Of a DNA stretch of 64,000 bases, positions 27,101 to 35,776 are shown in pieces. Both the position numbers and the translations under genes were made by a program. The notes beneath the pieces are model-generated. The model saw nothing but the letters and a program-made list of their open reading frames with translations, made no database searches and had not been told where the DNA came from. How positions within the stretch are numbered: position 1 is the first letter of the stretch; each line of letters opens with the position of its first letter. The stretch is from an uncultured Prevotellaceae bacterium (GTDB lineage Bacteria > Bacteroidota > Bacteroidia > Bacteroidales > Muribaculaceae): contig ONEL01000003.1 of assembly GCA_900316835.1 (NCBI GenBank), forward strand, positions 153,473 to 217,472. The letters are read 5' to 3'.

Positions 27101-28051
27101 ATGAAACTCATAAACTCATTAATTTTAAGCTTGGCAGCTATAGCAATGATAGCACTACCCGCATGTCGGAACAATGACAACACAAGCGGTAGCGCTAGTG
27201 CAAGCGACGAGAACGCGGCACTCAATGATGAGAACACGCTGCTTCGTGACTCGCTTAACATGGCTCGTGACTACATGAATTCTCTCAGTTCGCTAGTCAA
27301 TGAGGTGAACGATGGCTTGAATGAGATTAAGGAAATGGAACAGATAGTCTCGGCTCCAGGCTTTGGTGATGAGACCACAGCCCGCAAAGAGCAGTTGCGC
27401 AACGACATCTTACTCATAAAGAACTCTGTTCAAAATCGCCTTAACCGGCTGGCCGAGCTAGAGGCAAAGCTAACTCGTGCCGAGGCAACCAATAAGTATA
27501 ATGAGCAAGACAAGCAATCGATGTTGCAGACTATTGCCAACCTCAAGCAACAGCTCACCGACCAGCAACGGATGATAGACACGCTCACTTCTCAACTTGA
27601 TGCCGCCAACACCAAGATCAAGACTCTGAACCAAAAGGTTGACTCGCTGAATGTGGTTAATACACATGTAAAGAACGAGAATGAAAAGGTTCAACAAGAA
27701 AAACAAAAGGCTAAAGAAGAAGCCGTGAGGATAGCAAATGAGATGAACGAGTGCTTCTATGCCATAGGCTCTAAAAAAGAGCTTAAGAACCACAAAATCA
27801 TTGAGACAGGTTTCTTGCGTAAGACTAAGGTGATGCAGAGCAGCAATATCATGCAATCCTATTTCACCAAGGCCGACAAGCGCACACTCAACGAGATTAA
27901 CCTGCACAGCAAGAAGGCTAAAGTGCTTACCAACCATGACAAGCAGTCTTATACCATTGACGACGCCGGTGGTGGCATGAAAGTGCTACGCATTCATGAC
28001 CCAAACCGTTTTTGGCAGTACACTAACTACCTAGTAGTGCAGGTGGATTAA
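27101..28051 (+). CDS. coiled-coil lipoprotein
   Basis: 316 residues. Signal peptide with lipobox LPACRN (Cys near residue 23), so lipid-anchored. Long heptad-rich coiled coil from ~residue 40 to 215 (ENALNDENTLLRDSLNMARD, LEAKLTRAEATNKYNEQDK), then a globular C-terminal domain (FYAIGSKKELKNHKIIETG, FLRKTKVM). It looks like a conserved Bacteroidales envelope protein of unknown role. Followed by the glycerate kinase gene at 10 bp. Confidence 0.8.
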   Translation: MKLINSLILSLAAIAMIALPACRNNDNTSGSASASDENAALNDENTLLRDSLNMARDYMNSLSSLVNEVNDGLNEIKEMEQIVSAPGFGDETTARKEQLRNDILLIKNSVQNRLNRLAELEAKLTRAEATNKYNEQDKQSMLQTIANLKQQLTDQQRMIDTLTSQLDAANTKIKTLNQKVDSLNVVNTHVKNENEKVQQEKQKAKEEAVRIANEMNECFYAIGSKKELKNHKIIETGFLRKTKVMQSSNIMQSYFTKADKRTLNEINLHSKKAKVLTNHDKQSYTIDDAGGGMKVLRIHDPNRFWQYTNYLVVQVD

Positions 28052-28060
28052 AAAAAGACC

Positions 28061-29176
28061 ATGAATGTTGTCATTGCCATCGACAAGTTTAAGGGGTGCG
28101 CTACTTCGTGGCAACTCGCCGAAGCTATAAAGGATTCCATTATAGAAAAGCACCATGATGCAACTGTGACAATAATTCCCATTGCCGATGGCGGTGATGG
28201 CACATTAAACGCACTAGAATTTATAGGTGGCAATAGAGTAAAACGCGTGACGGTGAGAGTGAAAGGTCCACTACCCCACTTGCCCAGCGTTGATGCTCAA
28301 TACCTGCTTGACAAAGAAAAACACGAAGCCTATGTGGAACTAGCCACAGCAAGTGGCTTGGCTCTTGTACCCCATGCCGAACGCGATGTTATGCACGCCA
28401 GCACCGCCAGCACTGGAGTGGTACTGGCGCATGCTATTAATCGCGGTGCCAGGCACATCATCCTTGGTCTAGGCGGTAGCGCCACCACCGACTGTGGCAT
28501 GGGATTGCTGTGGTCGCTGGGCGTGAGATTTCTTGACAGTGATGGAAACAGCCTCGCGCCATGCGGCAAAAACATGATGCGTGTCAAGAGCATTGACACT
28601 TCAGGCTTGAGCCGAGCTGTGAAAGACACGCACTTCACCCTTCTGAGCGATGTCGGCAATCCGCTCTACGGCGACAATGGAGCGACATGTGTCTTTGCGC
28701 CACAAAAGGGAGCTACCGCTCGGCAAGTTAAGCTATTAGATAATGGGTTAAGAAACATGGCGAGTCTTATGCCCGATGGTGTCGCTCACATGCGAGGAGC
28801 AGGCGCGGCAGGAGGTGTGGCGGCAGGCATGCTCGCGTTTTTGAATGCCGAGATAGTTCCTGGAGCTCAAGCGTTGCTTGACATGGCAGGCTTTGACTCA
28901 TTGCTTGATAATGCGCAACTGGTGATTACAGGAGAAGGACGGTTTGACTCGCAAACTCTAATGGGCAAAGCTCCCTGGGTGGTGATGATAGCATCACAAA
29001 GCCATGGTGTGCCGGTAGTGGCATTGTGTGGCAGTGTGGAAGCAGGTTTAGACACCTCACAATTAGGATTTGAGCATATAATAGCCGTCACGCCACCATC
29101 CTTGCCCCTTGAAGAGGCAATGGACACAGCAACAGCACTGGAGCTTGTGAAAGAAACAGTGAGAAGGATACTTTAG
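28061..29176 (+). CDS. glycerate kinase (GarK/GlxK type)
   Basis: 371 residues. Opens with MNVVIAIDKFKGCATSWQLA, then PIADGGDGTLNAL, ASTASTGVVLAHAINRGARH, LGGSATTDCGMG and VITGEGRFDSQTLMGKAP, all features of the glycerate kinase family (ATP + glycerate to 2- or 3-phosphoglycerate). Cytosolic. Convergent with rnc and separated from it by only 17 bp, with no strong terminator seen between them. Confidence 0.93.
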   Translation: MNVVIAIDKFKGCATSWQLAEAIKDSIIEKHHDATVTIIPIADGGDGTLNALEFIGGNRVKRVTVRVKGPLPHLPSVDAQYLLDKEKHEAYVELATASGLALVPHAERDVMHASTASTGVVLAHAINRGARHIILGLGGSATTDCGMGLLWSLGVRFLDSDGNSLAPCGKNMMRVKSIDTSGLSRAVKDTHFTLLSDVGNPLYGDNGATCVFAPQKGATARQVKLLDNGLRNMASLMPDGVAHMRGAGAAGGVAAGMLAFLNAEIVPGAQALLDMAGFDSLLDNAQLVITGEGRFDSQTLMGKAPWVVMIASQSHGVPVVALCGSVEAGLDTSQLGFEHIIAVTPPSLPLEEAMDTATALELVKETVRRIL

Positions 29177-29193
29177 AAAAGGGATAGTTGTTA

Positions 29194-29973
29194 TTAATGC
29201 AGGCTAGTCTGTGCGCTTGAAAGCACTTGTTCGCGAAAGATAGTCTCCTGCTTGAGTCGCTCATAAGCTTTTTTACTTGCCGCCTGATGTGATTCCTTTT
29301 TACTATACCCCGAGCCATCGCCAGCATAGATGCCTCCAAGCAAGACAGCCGTCTTGAACACCGGATTACCCTCGGCATCCATCATGGTGTCAATGAGTTC
29401 AAACTCAATGGTTACACGATACTTCTGAGTCCACTCAATGAGTCGCGACTTGTAATTCTGCTCGGTCTTTACTAATTCTTTTAGGTTTAGATTATCGGCA
29501 ATTATCTTCTTCTCAATGAAGTTGCGACACGCTTCGTAACCGCGGTCGAGATAGATGGCTCCAACAAGTGCCTCCACGGCGTTTCCACTGATGTAGGAGT
29601 TATGGCTTGAAGAGTGAGACGAAGCACGCACGTGCGACTCCAATCGGAACACCTTGCCAATGCGATTAAGGCTCTCGCGTTGCACAATCTTGGCACGAGT
29701 GCGTGTGAGAAATCCCTCGTGCTTGGTGGGATAGATGCGGTAAAGATAAGCCCCCACTACGGCATCGAGAATGGCGTCGCCCAGAAATTCCAGGCGCTCA
29801 TTGTTAGCCCATCGTCCGTCCTGAGTTTTCACTGGCATAGAGCGATGAACGAGAGCCAGTTTGTAGTACTCAATGTGCAGCGGGTAAAATCCTGTTATGC
29901 TATGAATAAAAACATAAAGTTCCTTTTCCTTAGAGAAAAGGAACTTTATAGCTGATATGATTCGGTTAAACAA
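29194..29973 (-). CDS. rnc: ribonuclease III
   Basis: 259 residues. Signature NERLEFLGDAILDAVVGAYL (catalytic E/D), second acidic site in ISGNAVEALVGAIYLDRGYE, and a C-terminal dsRNA-binding domain (YKSRLIEWTQKY, GSGYSKKESHQAASKKAYER). It cleaves double-stranded RNA in rRNA maturation. It follows acpP and fabF on the minus strand, the usual Bacteroidales order. Codons ~9-21 of its own mRNA form a perfect 15-bp hairpin, a possible self-cleavage site. Confidence 0.96.
   Translation of the reverse strand: MFNRIISAIKFLFSKEKELYVFIHSITGFYPLHIEYYKLALVHRSMPVKTQDGRWANNERLEFLGDAILDAVVGAYLYRIYPTKHEGFLTRTRAKIVQRESLNRIGKVFRLESHVRASSHSSSHNSYISGNAVEALVGAIYLDRGYEACRNFIEKKIIADNLNLKELVKTEQNYKSRLIEWTQKYRVTIEFELIDTMMDAEGNPVFKTAVLLGGIYAGDGSGYSKKESHQAASKKAYERLKQETIFREQVLSSAQTSLH
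29914..29949 (-). promoter_or_regulatory. perfect 15-bp hairpin in the 5' coding part of rnc
   Basis: Arms 29914-29928 and 29935-29949 are perfectly complementary (ATAAAGTTCCTTTTC / GAAAAGGAACTTTAT) around a 6-nt loop. In the transcript this covers codons for KFLFSKEKELY. RNase III is known in E. coli to cut a hairpin in its own mRNA leader; a similar role here is inference. Confidence 0.5.
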
Positions 29974-29977
29974 CAGG

Positions 29978-30057
29978 ACTAGTGGAGTTTTAGTTCAATG
30001 CAGGCTCTTGCAACGCGCCTTGAGCTAGATGCTCCACATTGGTGCTAAAGACTAGTC
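29978..30057. other. structured fabF-rnc spacer
   Basis: The 120-bp spacer is closed by GACTAGT (29978-) and ACTAGTC (ends about 30057), with inner GGAG/CTCC pairing possible, so the intergenic RNA could fold into one long imperfect hairpin. Confidence 0.35.
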
Positions 30058-30093
30058 GTTAGCTTAATGCCTGCAATAGAAATGTTTAACTTC

Positions 30094-31353
30094 TTAATAC
30101 TTCTTGACGATGATGCTGGCATTGTGTCCACCAAACCCAAAGGTATTAGACAATGCCACTTTCACCTCGCGGCGTTGAGCCTTGTTGAAAGTGAAATTGA
30201 GATTGTAGTCAATCTCCTCATCGTTGTCACCCTCCTCGTGGTTGATGGTGGGAGGAACAATGCCTTCCTGGCAAGCCTTGATGCAGAACAGAGCCTCAAG
30301 AGCACCAGTAGCACCCAGCATGTGACCAGTCATCGACTTGGTAGAGCTGATGTTCAACTCATAGGCATGCTTGCCAAACACGTCGAGGATAGCCTGAGCT
30401 TCGCTCTTGTCGCCAACGGGAGTGGATGTGCCGTGAACATTGACATAGTCAACATCCTCGGGCTTGATACCAGCATCCTCAAGCGCGCGCTCCATCACTA
30501 ATGTAGCGCCCAGTCCCTCGGGATGGCTAGCTGTGATGTGATAAGCATCGGCACTCATGCCACCACCTATCACCTCGCCGTAGATTTTAGCACCACGAGC
30601 CAGTGCATGCTCCAGCTCCTCAAAAATCAGCGTCACGCCACCCTCGCCCATCACGAAGCCATCGCGCGAAGCGCTAAATGGACGCGAAGCAGTAGCAGGG
30701 CTGTCGTTGCGAGTAGAGATAGCCTTCATGGCATTGAAGCCACCCACACCAGCTGGGAAGATCGCAGCTTCCGAGCCACCAGTAACGATGGCTGTAGCTT
30801 TGCCCATGCGAATGTAGTTGAAAGCATCAATCAGCGCATTGGTCGACGTAGCGCAAGCCGATACCACACCATAGTTAGGACCACGTAGTCCCCACTTGAT
30901 AGAGATGTGACCAGCAGCGATGTCGGCAATCATCATGGGAATAAAGAATGGGTTGTACTTGGGACCCTTCTCCTCATTCTTGGCATAGTAGCCAGCCTCG
31001 TTTTCAAAGGTGTGCAAGCCACCGATTCCCGAGCCATAAATAACACCTATCTCGTTGCGATCCACGTTCTCTCCCTCAAGGAGTTTAGAGTCGTTGAGTG
31101 CCTGAGTGGCGCTTGCCATAGCATAATGGCAATAGAGGTCCATGCGACGCGCGTCGCGACGGTCCAGATAGTCCTCAACGTTAAAGTCCTTGACCTCACA
31201 AGCGAACTGGGTCTTGAACAATGATGCGTCAAAATGAGTAATAGGTCCCGCCCCGCTCACTCCATTGATGGCGTTGTTCCAAGTGGTATCAACGTCATTA
31301 CCAAGAGGAGTGATGGCACCAAGACCTGTTACCACTACTCTCTTTAATTCCAT
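30094..31353 (-). CDS. fabF: beta-ketoacyl-ACP synthase II
   Basis: 419 residues. The Cys-His-His triad is readable: Cys in VVSACATSTNALID, His in VNVHGTSTPVGDKSEAQ, His in STKSMTGHMLGATGALEA. The N-terminus RVVVTGLGAITPLGNDVDTT and the tail SNTFGFGGHNASI are standard. It elongates acyl-ACP with malonyl-ACP. It lies 51 bp after acpP, and both precede rnc. Confidence 0.97.
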   Translation of the reverse strand: MELKRVVVTGLGAITPLGNDVDTTWNNAINGVSGAGPITHFDASLFKTQFACEVKDFNVEDYLDRRDARRMDLYCHYAMASATQALNDSKLLEGENVDRNEIGVIYGSGIGGLHTFENEAGYYAKNEEKGPKYNPFFIPMMIADIAAGHISIKWGLRGPNYGVVSACATSTNALIDAFNYIRMGKATAIVTGGSEAAIFPAGVGGFNAMKAISTRNDSPATASRPFSASRDGFVMGEGGVTLIFEELEHALARGAKIYGEVIGGGMSADAYHITASHPEGLGATLVMERALEDAGIKPEDVDYVNVHGTSTPVGDKSEAQAILDVFGKHAYELNISSTKSMTGHMLGATGALEALFCIKACQEGIVPPTINHEEGDNDEEIDYNLNFTFNKAQRREVKVALSNTFGFGGHNASIIVKKY

Positions 31354-31404
31354 ACTAATTAAAAAGGAGATGTATTAAAAACAAAAAGATGTTTTCGGAT
31401 TTTC

Positions 31405-31647
31405 TTATTCAGCAGCTTTTGCAGCCTCGATGAAACTTACAGCGTCACCAACGGTCTGGATCTTCTCAGTCTCAGCATCGGGGATAGTGATGTCAAATTC
31501 CTTCTCAAGCTCCATGATCAACTCAACAGTGTCAAGGCTGTCGGCACCAAGATCCTGAGCAAAAGTTGCTTCTGGAGTGATTTGTGATTCACTTACACCC
31601 AATTTGTCAACGATAATCGCTGCTACTCTTTCTTGAATTTCAGACAT
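31405..31647 (-). CDS. acpP: acyl carrier protein
   Basis: 80 residues, acidic. The phosphopantetheine attachment serine lies in [17 protein letters not shown]. Usual length. It carries growing acyl chains for FabF, encoded next. In the gap upstream (31648-31984) a T-rich, near-consensus minus-strand -7 (TTACTTTG around 31697-31704) may drive acpP. Confidence 0.97.
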   Translation of the reverse strand: MSEIQERVAAIIVDKLGVSESQITPEATFAQDLGADSLDTVELIMELEKEFDITIPDAETEKIQTVGDAVSFIEAAKAAE

Positions 31648-31937
31648 AATACTATGAATTTTAAATTGTTAAATAAATTATGTTCGTTTTTTGCGGTGCA
31701 AAGTAAGTAATTATTTATCAAATAGAAAAACAAAAATCAAAGATTTTACTAACAACAGGGCTGTTTTTGTGCAAAAATTACTTAACGAGGCTTAGCTCTC
31801 GCCATAAAAAAAAGAGAGTTTTAATAGTTGGTGTAAAACTTATAACAATCTCATAATTAAAATCCTAAGCTCGAGCCACCAGATATTTGCTTTGAAAAAA
31901 TGTGAACTTGTATACCTTATAAGTAAAAACTATTTCG

Positions 31938-31971
31938 TAACTTTGCATTTTAGTAGTGATAAATGTCACTA
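31938..31971 (+). promoter_or_regulatory. -7 element plus inverted repeat before the DUF4199 operon
   Basis: TAACTTTG at 31938-31945 matches TAnnTTTG. Just downstream TAGTGA-taaatg-TCACTA (31954-31971) is a perfect 6+6 inverted repeat near the expected transcript start, operator-like. The rest of 31648-31937 is A+T-rich with no gene seen. Confidence 0.45.
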
Positions 31972-31984
31972 TTTTAATGATATT

Positions 31985-32551
31985 ATGGACCAAAAGAAGA
32001 ACGTGTTTGTCAGGAGCGCCGAGCTTGGAGTGCCATTTGGTATCATGCTCACGGTTGCATCGATGTCGATGATATATGGCGACAAGGTGCCACTGGTCTC
32101 GTTGCTGGCAATGATAGTGGCAATCGTCGCCCCGGTGGTGCTCTACCTGTTTCAACGCCAGTACTATGTGCGCAGCAATGGTTTCGCGCCCTATAGCGAG
32201 TTGTGGACCCTGGGCATATTTACCACCATAGGTGGCGCGCTTATCTGTGGCCTTATCAGCTATGGTGTCATCATCTACTTCCGCCCCGATTTCCTGTATG
32301 AGCAAGCGCAGATGATAGTCGACACCTACAAGCACATGCCTCAAGCACAGGCACGCGAGTTTGTGAGCACCTTCGACAAGATGATAAAGAACGACATGCT
32401 ACCCAACCCATTTGACTATTGCGTGCAGATGTTCTGGCTCACATCCAGCTTGGGATGTGTGGGTGGCGCGGTCACAGCGTTTATCGCCAGCAAGACCAAG
32501 ATAAAAGATGGTGTCGATAAAAATCAAACTAAAGTTCAAGATTTAAGCTAA
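31985..32551 (+). CDS. DUF4199 membrane protein
   Basis: 188 residues from the ATG at 31985; an upstream in-frame start would add residues from the promoter region. Four predicted membrane helices (e.g. VPLVSLLAMIVAIVAPVVLY and WTLGIFTTIGGALICGLISY). In Bacteroidota this family regularly precedes a GT2 glycosyltransferase, as here (20 bp gap), so a role with it at the membrane is likely. Confidence 0.88.
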   Translation: MDQKKNVFVRSAELGVPFGIMLTVASMSMIYGDKVPLVSLLAMIVAIVAPVVLYLFQRQYYVRSNGFAPYSELWTLGIFTTIGGALICGLISYGVIIYFRPDFLYEQAQMIVDTYKHMPQAQAREFVSTFDKMIKNDMLPNPFDYCVQMFWLTSSLGCVGGAVTAFIASKTKIKDGVDKNQTKVQDLS

Positions 32552-32571
32552 ATAGAAAAAAAACACGAATT

Positions 32572-33525
32572 ATGGACATTTCGGTTGTAGTACCACTATT
32601 TAACGAAGCTGAGTCGCTGCCTGAGCTAGCAGCCTGGATTGAAAAGGTGATGACTGAAAACAGCTTTACCTACGAGGTGCTGATGATTAACGACGGTAGC
32701 ACCGACAACTCTTGGGAAGTGATAAAAAAACTCAGTGCCGACAATCCCTGCATCAAGGGAGTGTGCTTCCGCCGCAACTATGGTAAGTCGCCAGCGCTCT
32801 ACACAGGTTTTGAACGAGTGCAGGGCGATGTGGTAATCACTATGGACGCCGACCTTCAGGACTCTCCCGACGAAATCCCCGAGCTATATCGCATGATAAA
32901 GGACGAAGGCTATGACCTGGTGAGTGGCTGGAAGCAAAAACGCTACGACCCATTGTCGAAGACGTTACCCACCAAGCTCTTTAACGCCACCGCCCGCAAG
33001 GTGAGCGGCATCAAGAACCTGCATGACTTCAACTGCGGGCTCAAGGCTTATCGCAACGACGTGGTGAAGCACATTGAGGTGTATGGCGACATGCATCGCT
33101 ACATTCCTTACCTTGCCAAGAATGCGGGGTTCGACAAGATTGGAGAGAAAGTAGTTCATCACCAGGCACGCAAATATGGCAAGTCGAAGTTCGGTCTCGA
33201 CCGTTTTGTAAATGGCTATCTCGACCTGATGACGTTGTGGTTCCAGTCGAAGTTTGGTGTTAAGCCCATGCATTTCTTCGGTTTGCTGGGTAGCTTAATG
33301 TTCTTCATTGGCTTGATTGCTGTGATTGCGGTGGGTGCGATAAAGCTCTACAACATGCATGCCGGCAATCACTATATCCTAGTCACCGACTCCCCCTATT
33401 TTTATCTCGCGCTCACCTGCATGATACTAGGCACACAGCTCTTCCTCACGGGTTTCTTGGGTGAGCTGATAGCTCGCAACTCGGCAGGTCGCAACCACTA
33501 CGAGATTTCGGAAGAAATAAAGTAA
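32572..33525 (+). CDS. family 2 glycosyltransferase, GtrB/DPM1-like
   Basis: 317 residues. GT-A fold motifs: SVVVPLFNEAESLPELAAW, MINDGSTDNSWEV, the metal-binding ITMDADLQDSPDEIPELYR, and two C-terminal membrane helices (FFGLLGSLMFFIGLIAVIAV, YLALTCMILGTQLFLTGFL). Enzymes of this type transfer a sugar to polyprenyl phosphate at the inner membrane. It follows DUF4199 and precedes DUF6452 (12 bp). Confidence 0.92.
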   Translation: MDISVVVPLFNEAESLPELAAWIEKVMTENSFTYEVLMINDGSTDNSWEVIKKLSADNPCIKGVCFRRNYGKSPALYTGFERVQGDVVITMDADLQDSPDEIPELYRMIKDEGYDLVSGWKQKRYDPLSKTLPTKLFNATARKVSGIKNLHDFNCGLKAYRNDVVKHIEVYGDMHRYIPYLAKNAGFDKIGEKVVHHQARKYGKSKFGLDRFVNGYLDLMTLWFQSKFGVKPMHFFGLLGSLMFFIGLIAVIAVGAIKLYNMHAGNHYILVTDSPYFYLALTCMILGTQLFLTGFLGELIARNSAGRNHYEISEEIK

Positions 33526-33537
33526 AAAAAGGCTCGC

Positions 33538-34014
33538 ATGTCAGTTTTCTCAAGACATAATCTCCTCATTGCTGTGATGGCACTACTTGGCATCACCATG
33601 GTTTCGTGCAACAATGATAATTGCTCAGGCAATAGCAACGCCATTCCGCTGGCTGCATTCTATGAGGGTCAAAGCAACGTCAGCGTGCCTAATCTCACTG
33701 TCTATGGCATAGGAGCCCCCAACGACAGTTGCATCATTAGCGAGACCAGTGCTACCCAGGTTTACTTGCCACTGCGCCTTGAGGTCACCTCATGCCAGTA
33801 TGTTCTCGACTACAATGTGGAAGGCATCGAAAATGACACCATCAGCCTGAAATATGATGCGGTACCCTATTTTGAGTCGCACGAGTGTGGCGCGATGTAC
33901 AATTTTAACATAACCTCGTTTGCTTATACCAAAAATGTTATCGACTCGATTGCCATTCCTAATTCAAAGATTACCAATGCCGACATGGTGTCGATAAAAA
34001 TCTACATGCAATGA
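33538..34014 (+). CDS. DUF6452 family lipoprotein
   Basis: 158 residues with lipobox MVSCNND (Cys near residue 24). Conserved C-terminal pattern LEVTSCQYVLDYNVEGIEND and FESHECGAMYNFNI. The gene ends in a 4-bp ATGA overlap with the next one; DUF6452 and DUF6048 genes usually occur as this pair in Bacteroidales. Likely an envelope lipoprotein working with the downstream outer-membrane protein. Confidence 0.85.
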   Translation: MSVFSRHNLLIAVMALLGITMVSCNNDNCSGNSNAIPLAAFYEGQSNVSVPNLTVYGIGAPNDSCIISETSATQVYLPLRLEVTSCQYVLDYNVEGIENDTISLKYDAVPYFESHECGAMYNFNITSFAYTKNVIDSIAIPNSKITNADMVSIKIYMQ

Positions 34015-34892
34015 GAGGTAAGGGTTTTATAATATTAAAGGTGTGCCTGGTGACCTTGATGATGATGGTGACCATGGCAACAATGGCACAGGAGCCTCAA
34101 GAGCCCCAGCGCAAGGTAACACCCGTCAAGCCATCGACCAACAAGGTAATGACCCCGCCAAAGGGCACCGACGAGAAGATCATAGAGCAATATCTAAGTG
34201 GTGACACCGCTCAAGCACGAGCCCAGGAGCGCAAAGACTCACTGGCGAAAATATATCCACATTATCCCACCCTCACCGAGTTGCAGCTAGGAGTCAACTT
34301 TGGCGACGCACTTTTAATGGCTTTTGGGCAAAAGTACTCATCGTTTGACGTGAGTGCAACGCTCAACATGTGGAATCGCTTTCAGCCCGTGCTTGTGCTT
34401 GGCTTGGGAAGAGCCAAGGACTCCCCCGATGACATGAATTTCACCTACACTGGTAAGCTCTCACCCTATTTTAAAGTGGGAGCCAATTTTAATTTTCTTT
34501 TCAAGAAAGAGCCACGCTATCAGGTCTATGCTGGCGTGAGGCTAGGTTTTAGCACATTTAAGTATGATATAACCGATGTTGTCATAAACAATGGTTACTG
34601 GGGCGAAAACAACCACACCTACGACCTGCGAGGCTTGAGTGGCAATGCGCTGTGGGGTGAGTTCCTTCTAGGCTTGAAAGTAAATATCGCCGGTAATTGG
34701 TCGCTGGGCTGGGAAGCAAAGTACCACGGACTATTTAAATACAAGAAAAGCGACAATGGCAAGCCATGGTATATCCCTGGCTACGGCTCTCGCAATAGCA
34801 AGTGGGCTTTTGGGCTTTCGGTTTACTACACCCTCCCGCTGAGCCGCGACCGCTGGCCCGTTGTTGAAAAGAATGCCCCCTCTAAAAAGTAA
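34011..34892 (+). CDS. DUF6048 outer-membrane beta-barrel protein
   Basis: 293 residues. Signal peptide (ILKVCLVTLMMMVTMATMAQ), a Pro/Lys-rich spacer, then amphipathic strands ending in aromatic residues (LGVNFGDALLMAFGQKYSSF, VYAGVRLGFSTFKYDI, WAFGLSVYYTLPLSRDRW), consistent with an 8-10-strand barrel. It starts inside the upstream gene's stop (ATGA). Confidence 0.83.
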   Translation: MRGKGFIILKVCLVTLMMMVTMATMAQEPQEPQRKVTPVKPSTNKVMTPPKGTDEKIIEQYLSGDTAQARAQERKDSLAKIYPHYPTLTELQLGVNFGDALLMAFGQKYSSFDVSATLNMWNRFQPVLVLGLGRAKDSPDDMNFTYTGKLSPYFKVGANFNFLFKKEPRYQVYAGVRLGFSTFKYDITDVVINNGYWGENNHTYDLRGLSGNALWGEFLLGLKVNIAGNWSLGWEAKYHGLFKYKKSDNGKPWYIPGYGSRNSKWAFGLSVYYTLPLSRDRWPVVEKNAPSKK

Positions 34893-34920
34893 CAAATAAC
34901 ATTACTGCCTTAATAGAGCC

Positions 34921-35178
34921 ATGATAAATATCCCCAACTTCAATGAGATAAACCACGTCGTGGCCTACTTGCGTCGTGTCCCCTACGACAGTGCACCCAA
35001 ACTGATGTATGATGGTAACAGCCTGTATGAAGGGTGCATCGACAGCAGTGCCGAGGGCTTTGACGGCAGCTATGATAGTAAGGTATATAAACATTTCCTT
35101 GATACTGGCAAGTTGACTAACTGTGTCGAGGAGTCGCAGGCGACTGCAGCAGTCCTTCAGCCGAAGGCTGACCTCTGA
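34921..35178 (+). pseudogene. short ORF whose 3' end is supplied by a REP-like repeat
   Basis: 85 codons. The first ~67 (MINIPNFNEINHVVAYLRRV, EGCIDSSAEGFDGSYDSK) look protein-like but match nothing I know. The last ~18 (EESQATAAVLQPKADL) are translation of the REP-like repeat at 35122-35172, so the original 3' end is probably gone. It may be a fifth member of the envelope gene run that was truncated by the repeat/transposase insertion. Confidence 0.55.
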
Positions 35179-35282
35179 GTAACCTGGGGTACTGATTGCG
35201 CAAGGAGCCACAGGCGACTGCAGCAATCGGCACCCCAGGATAGGCTATCTCCCCCCTCCTCGTCGCTGGAGGCGACCCCTTG
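35122..35282. repeat. REP-like palindromes, left of the IS200-like gene
   Basis: Contains GTCGCAGGCGACTGCAGCAG with CAGCCGAAGGCTG (35122-35172), a second CACAGGCGACTGCAGCAATC (35209-35228) and CGTCGCTGGAGGCGACCCC (35261-35279). The last is matched in inverse just after the transposase gene. Confidence 0.75.
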
Positions 35283-35290
35283 CGCCGAGA

Positions 35291-35322
35291 TTTGCTGTTC
35301 TCACCATTTATTATTACCTTTG
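35291..35322 (+). promoter_or_regulatory. consensus promoter, leaderless transposase
   Basis: TTTG at 35291-35294, exactly 20 bp, TACCTTTG at 35315-35322: a full-consensus Bacteroidota promoter. The ATG follows after 4 bases, so the message should be leaderless or nearly so. Confidence 0.7.
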
Positions 35323-35326
35323 CGCT

Positions 35327-35776
35327 ATGAGTTACACCAATCTTGTCTACCACATTGTGCTTCGCACTCATCGTAGCATCCCCTGCATTAGTGAGGAACA
35401 CGAGCGAGAGCTATATGCCTACATTTTAGGATATGTAAACAATCACAATGGCAAGCTTTATCGCATCGGCGGCATGCCCGACCACGTTCATCTGCTGGTC
35501 TCTATACCGCCAAATGTCGCTGTGTCGGAGTTTGTTAGAGGCTTAAAGTTCGCTGCTAGCTCATGGCTTAAGCAAAATGCGTCGTTTCCCATGTTTGACG
35601 GCTGGGGTAGTGGATATGCAGCTTTTACCTACTCAAGAGACGAAATTGCAACAGTGAAGCAATACATCATGAACCAGAAGGAGCATCACAAAGTGATGAC
35701 GTTTGCTGAGGAATACCGTAAATTTATAATAGATAATGGTGCAGATATCGATGAAAAATACTTCCTCGTAGACTGA
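35327..35776 (+). CDS. IS200/IS605-type TnpA-like Y1 transposase
   Basis: 149 residues, typical TnpA length. HUH motif in GMPDHVHLLVSIPP, catalytic tyrosine in VKQYIMNQKEHHKVM, and the early LVYHIVLRTHRSIP strand. It nicks single-stranded DNA at hairpins to excise and reinsert. No TnpB/IscB partner is adjacent. It sits within REP-like palindromes on both sides, so it could be an IS200-like element or a second REP-mobilising enzyme. Confidence 0.92.
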   Translation: MSYTNLVYHIVLRTHRSIPCISEEHERELYAYILGYVNNHNGKLYRIGGMPDHVHLLVSIPPNVAVSEFVRGLKFAASSWLKQNASFPMFDGWGSGYAAFTYSRDEIATVKQYIMNQKEHHKVMTFAEEYRKFIIDNGADIDEKYFLVD

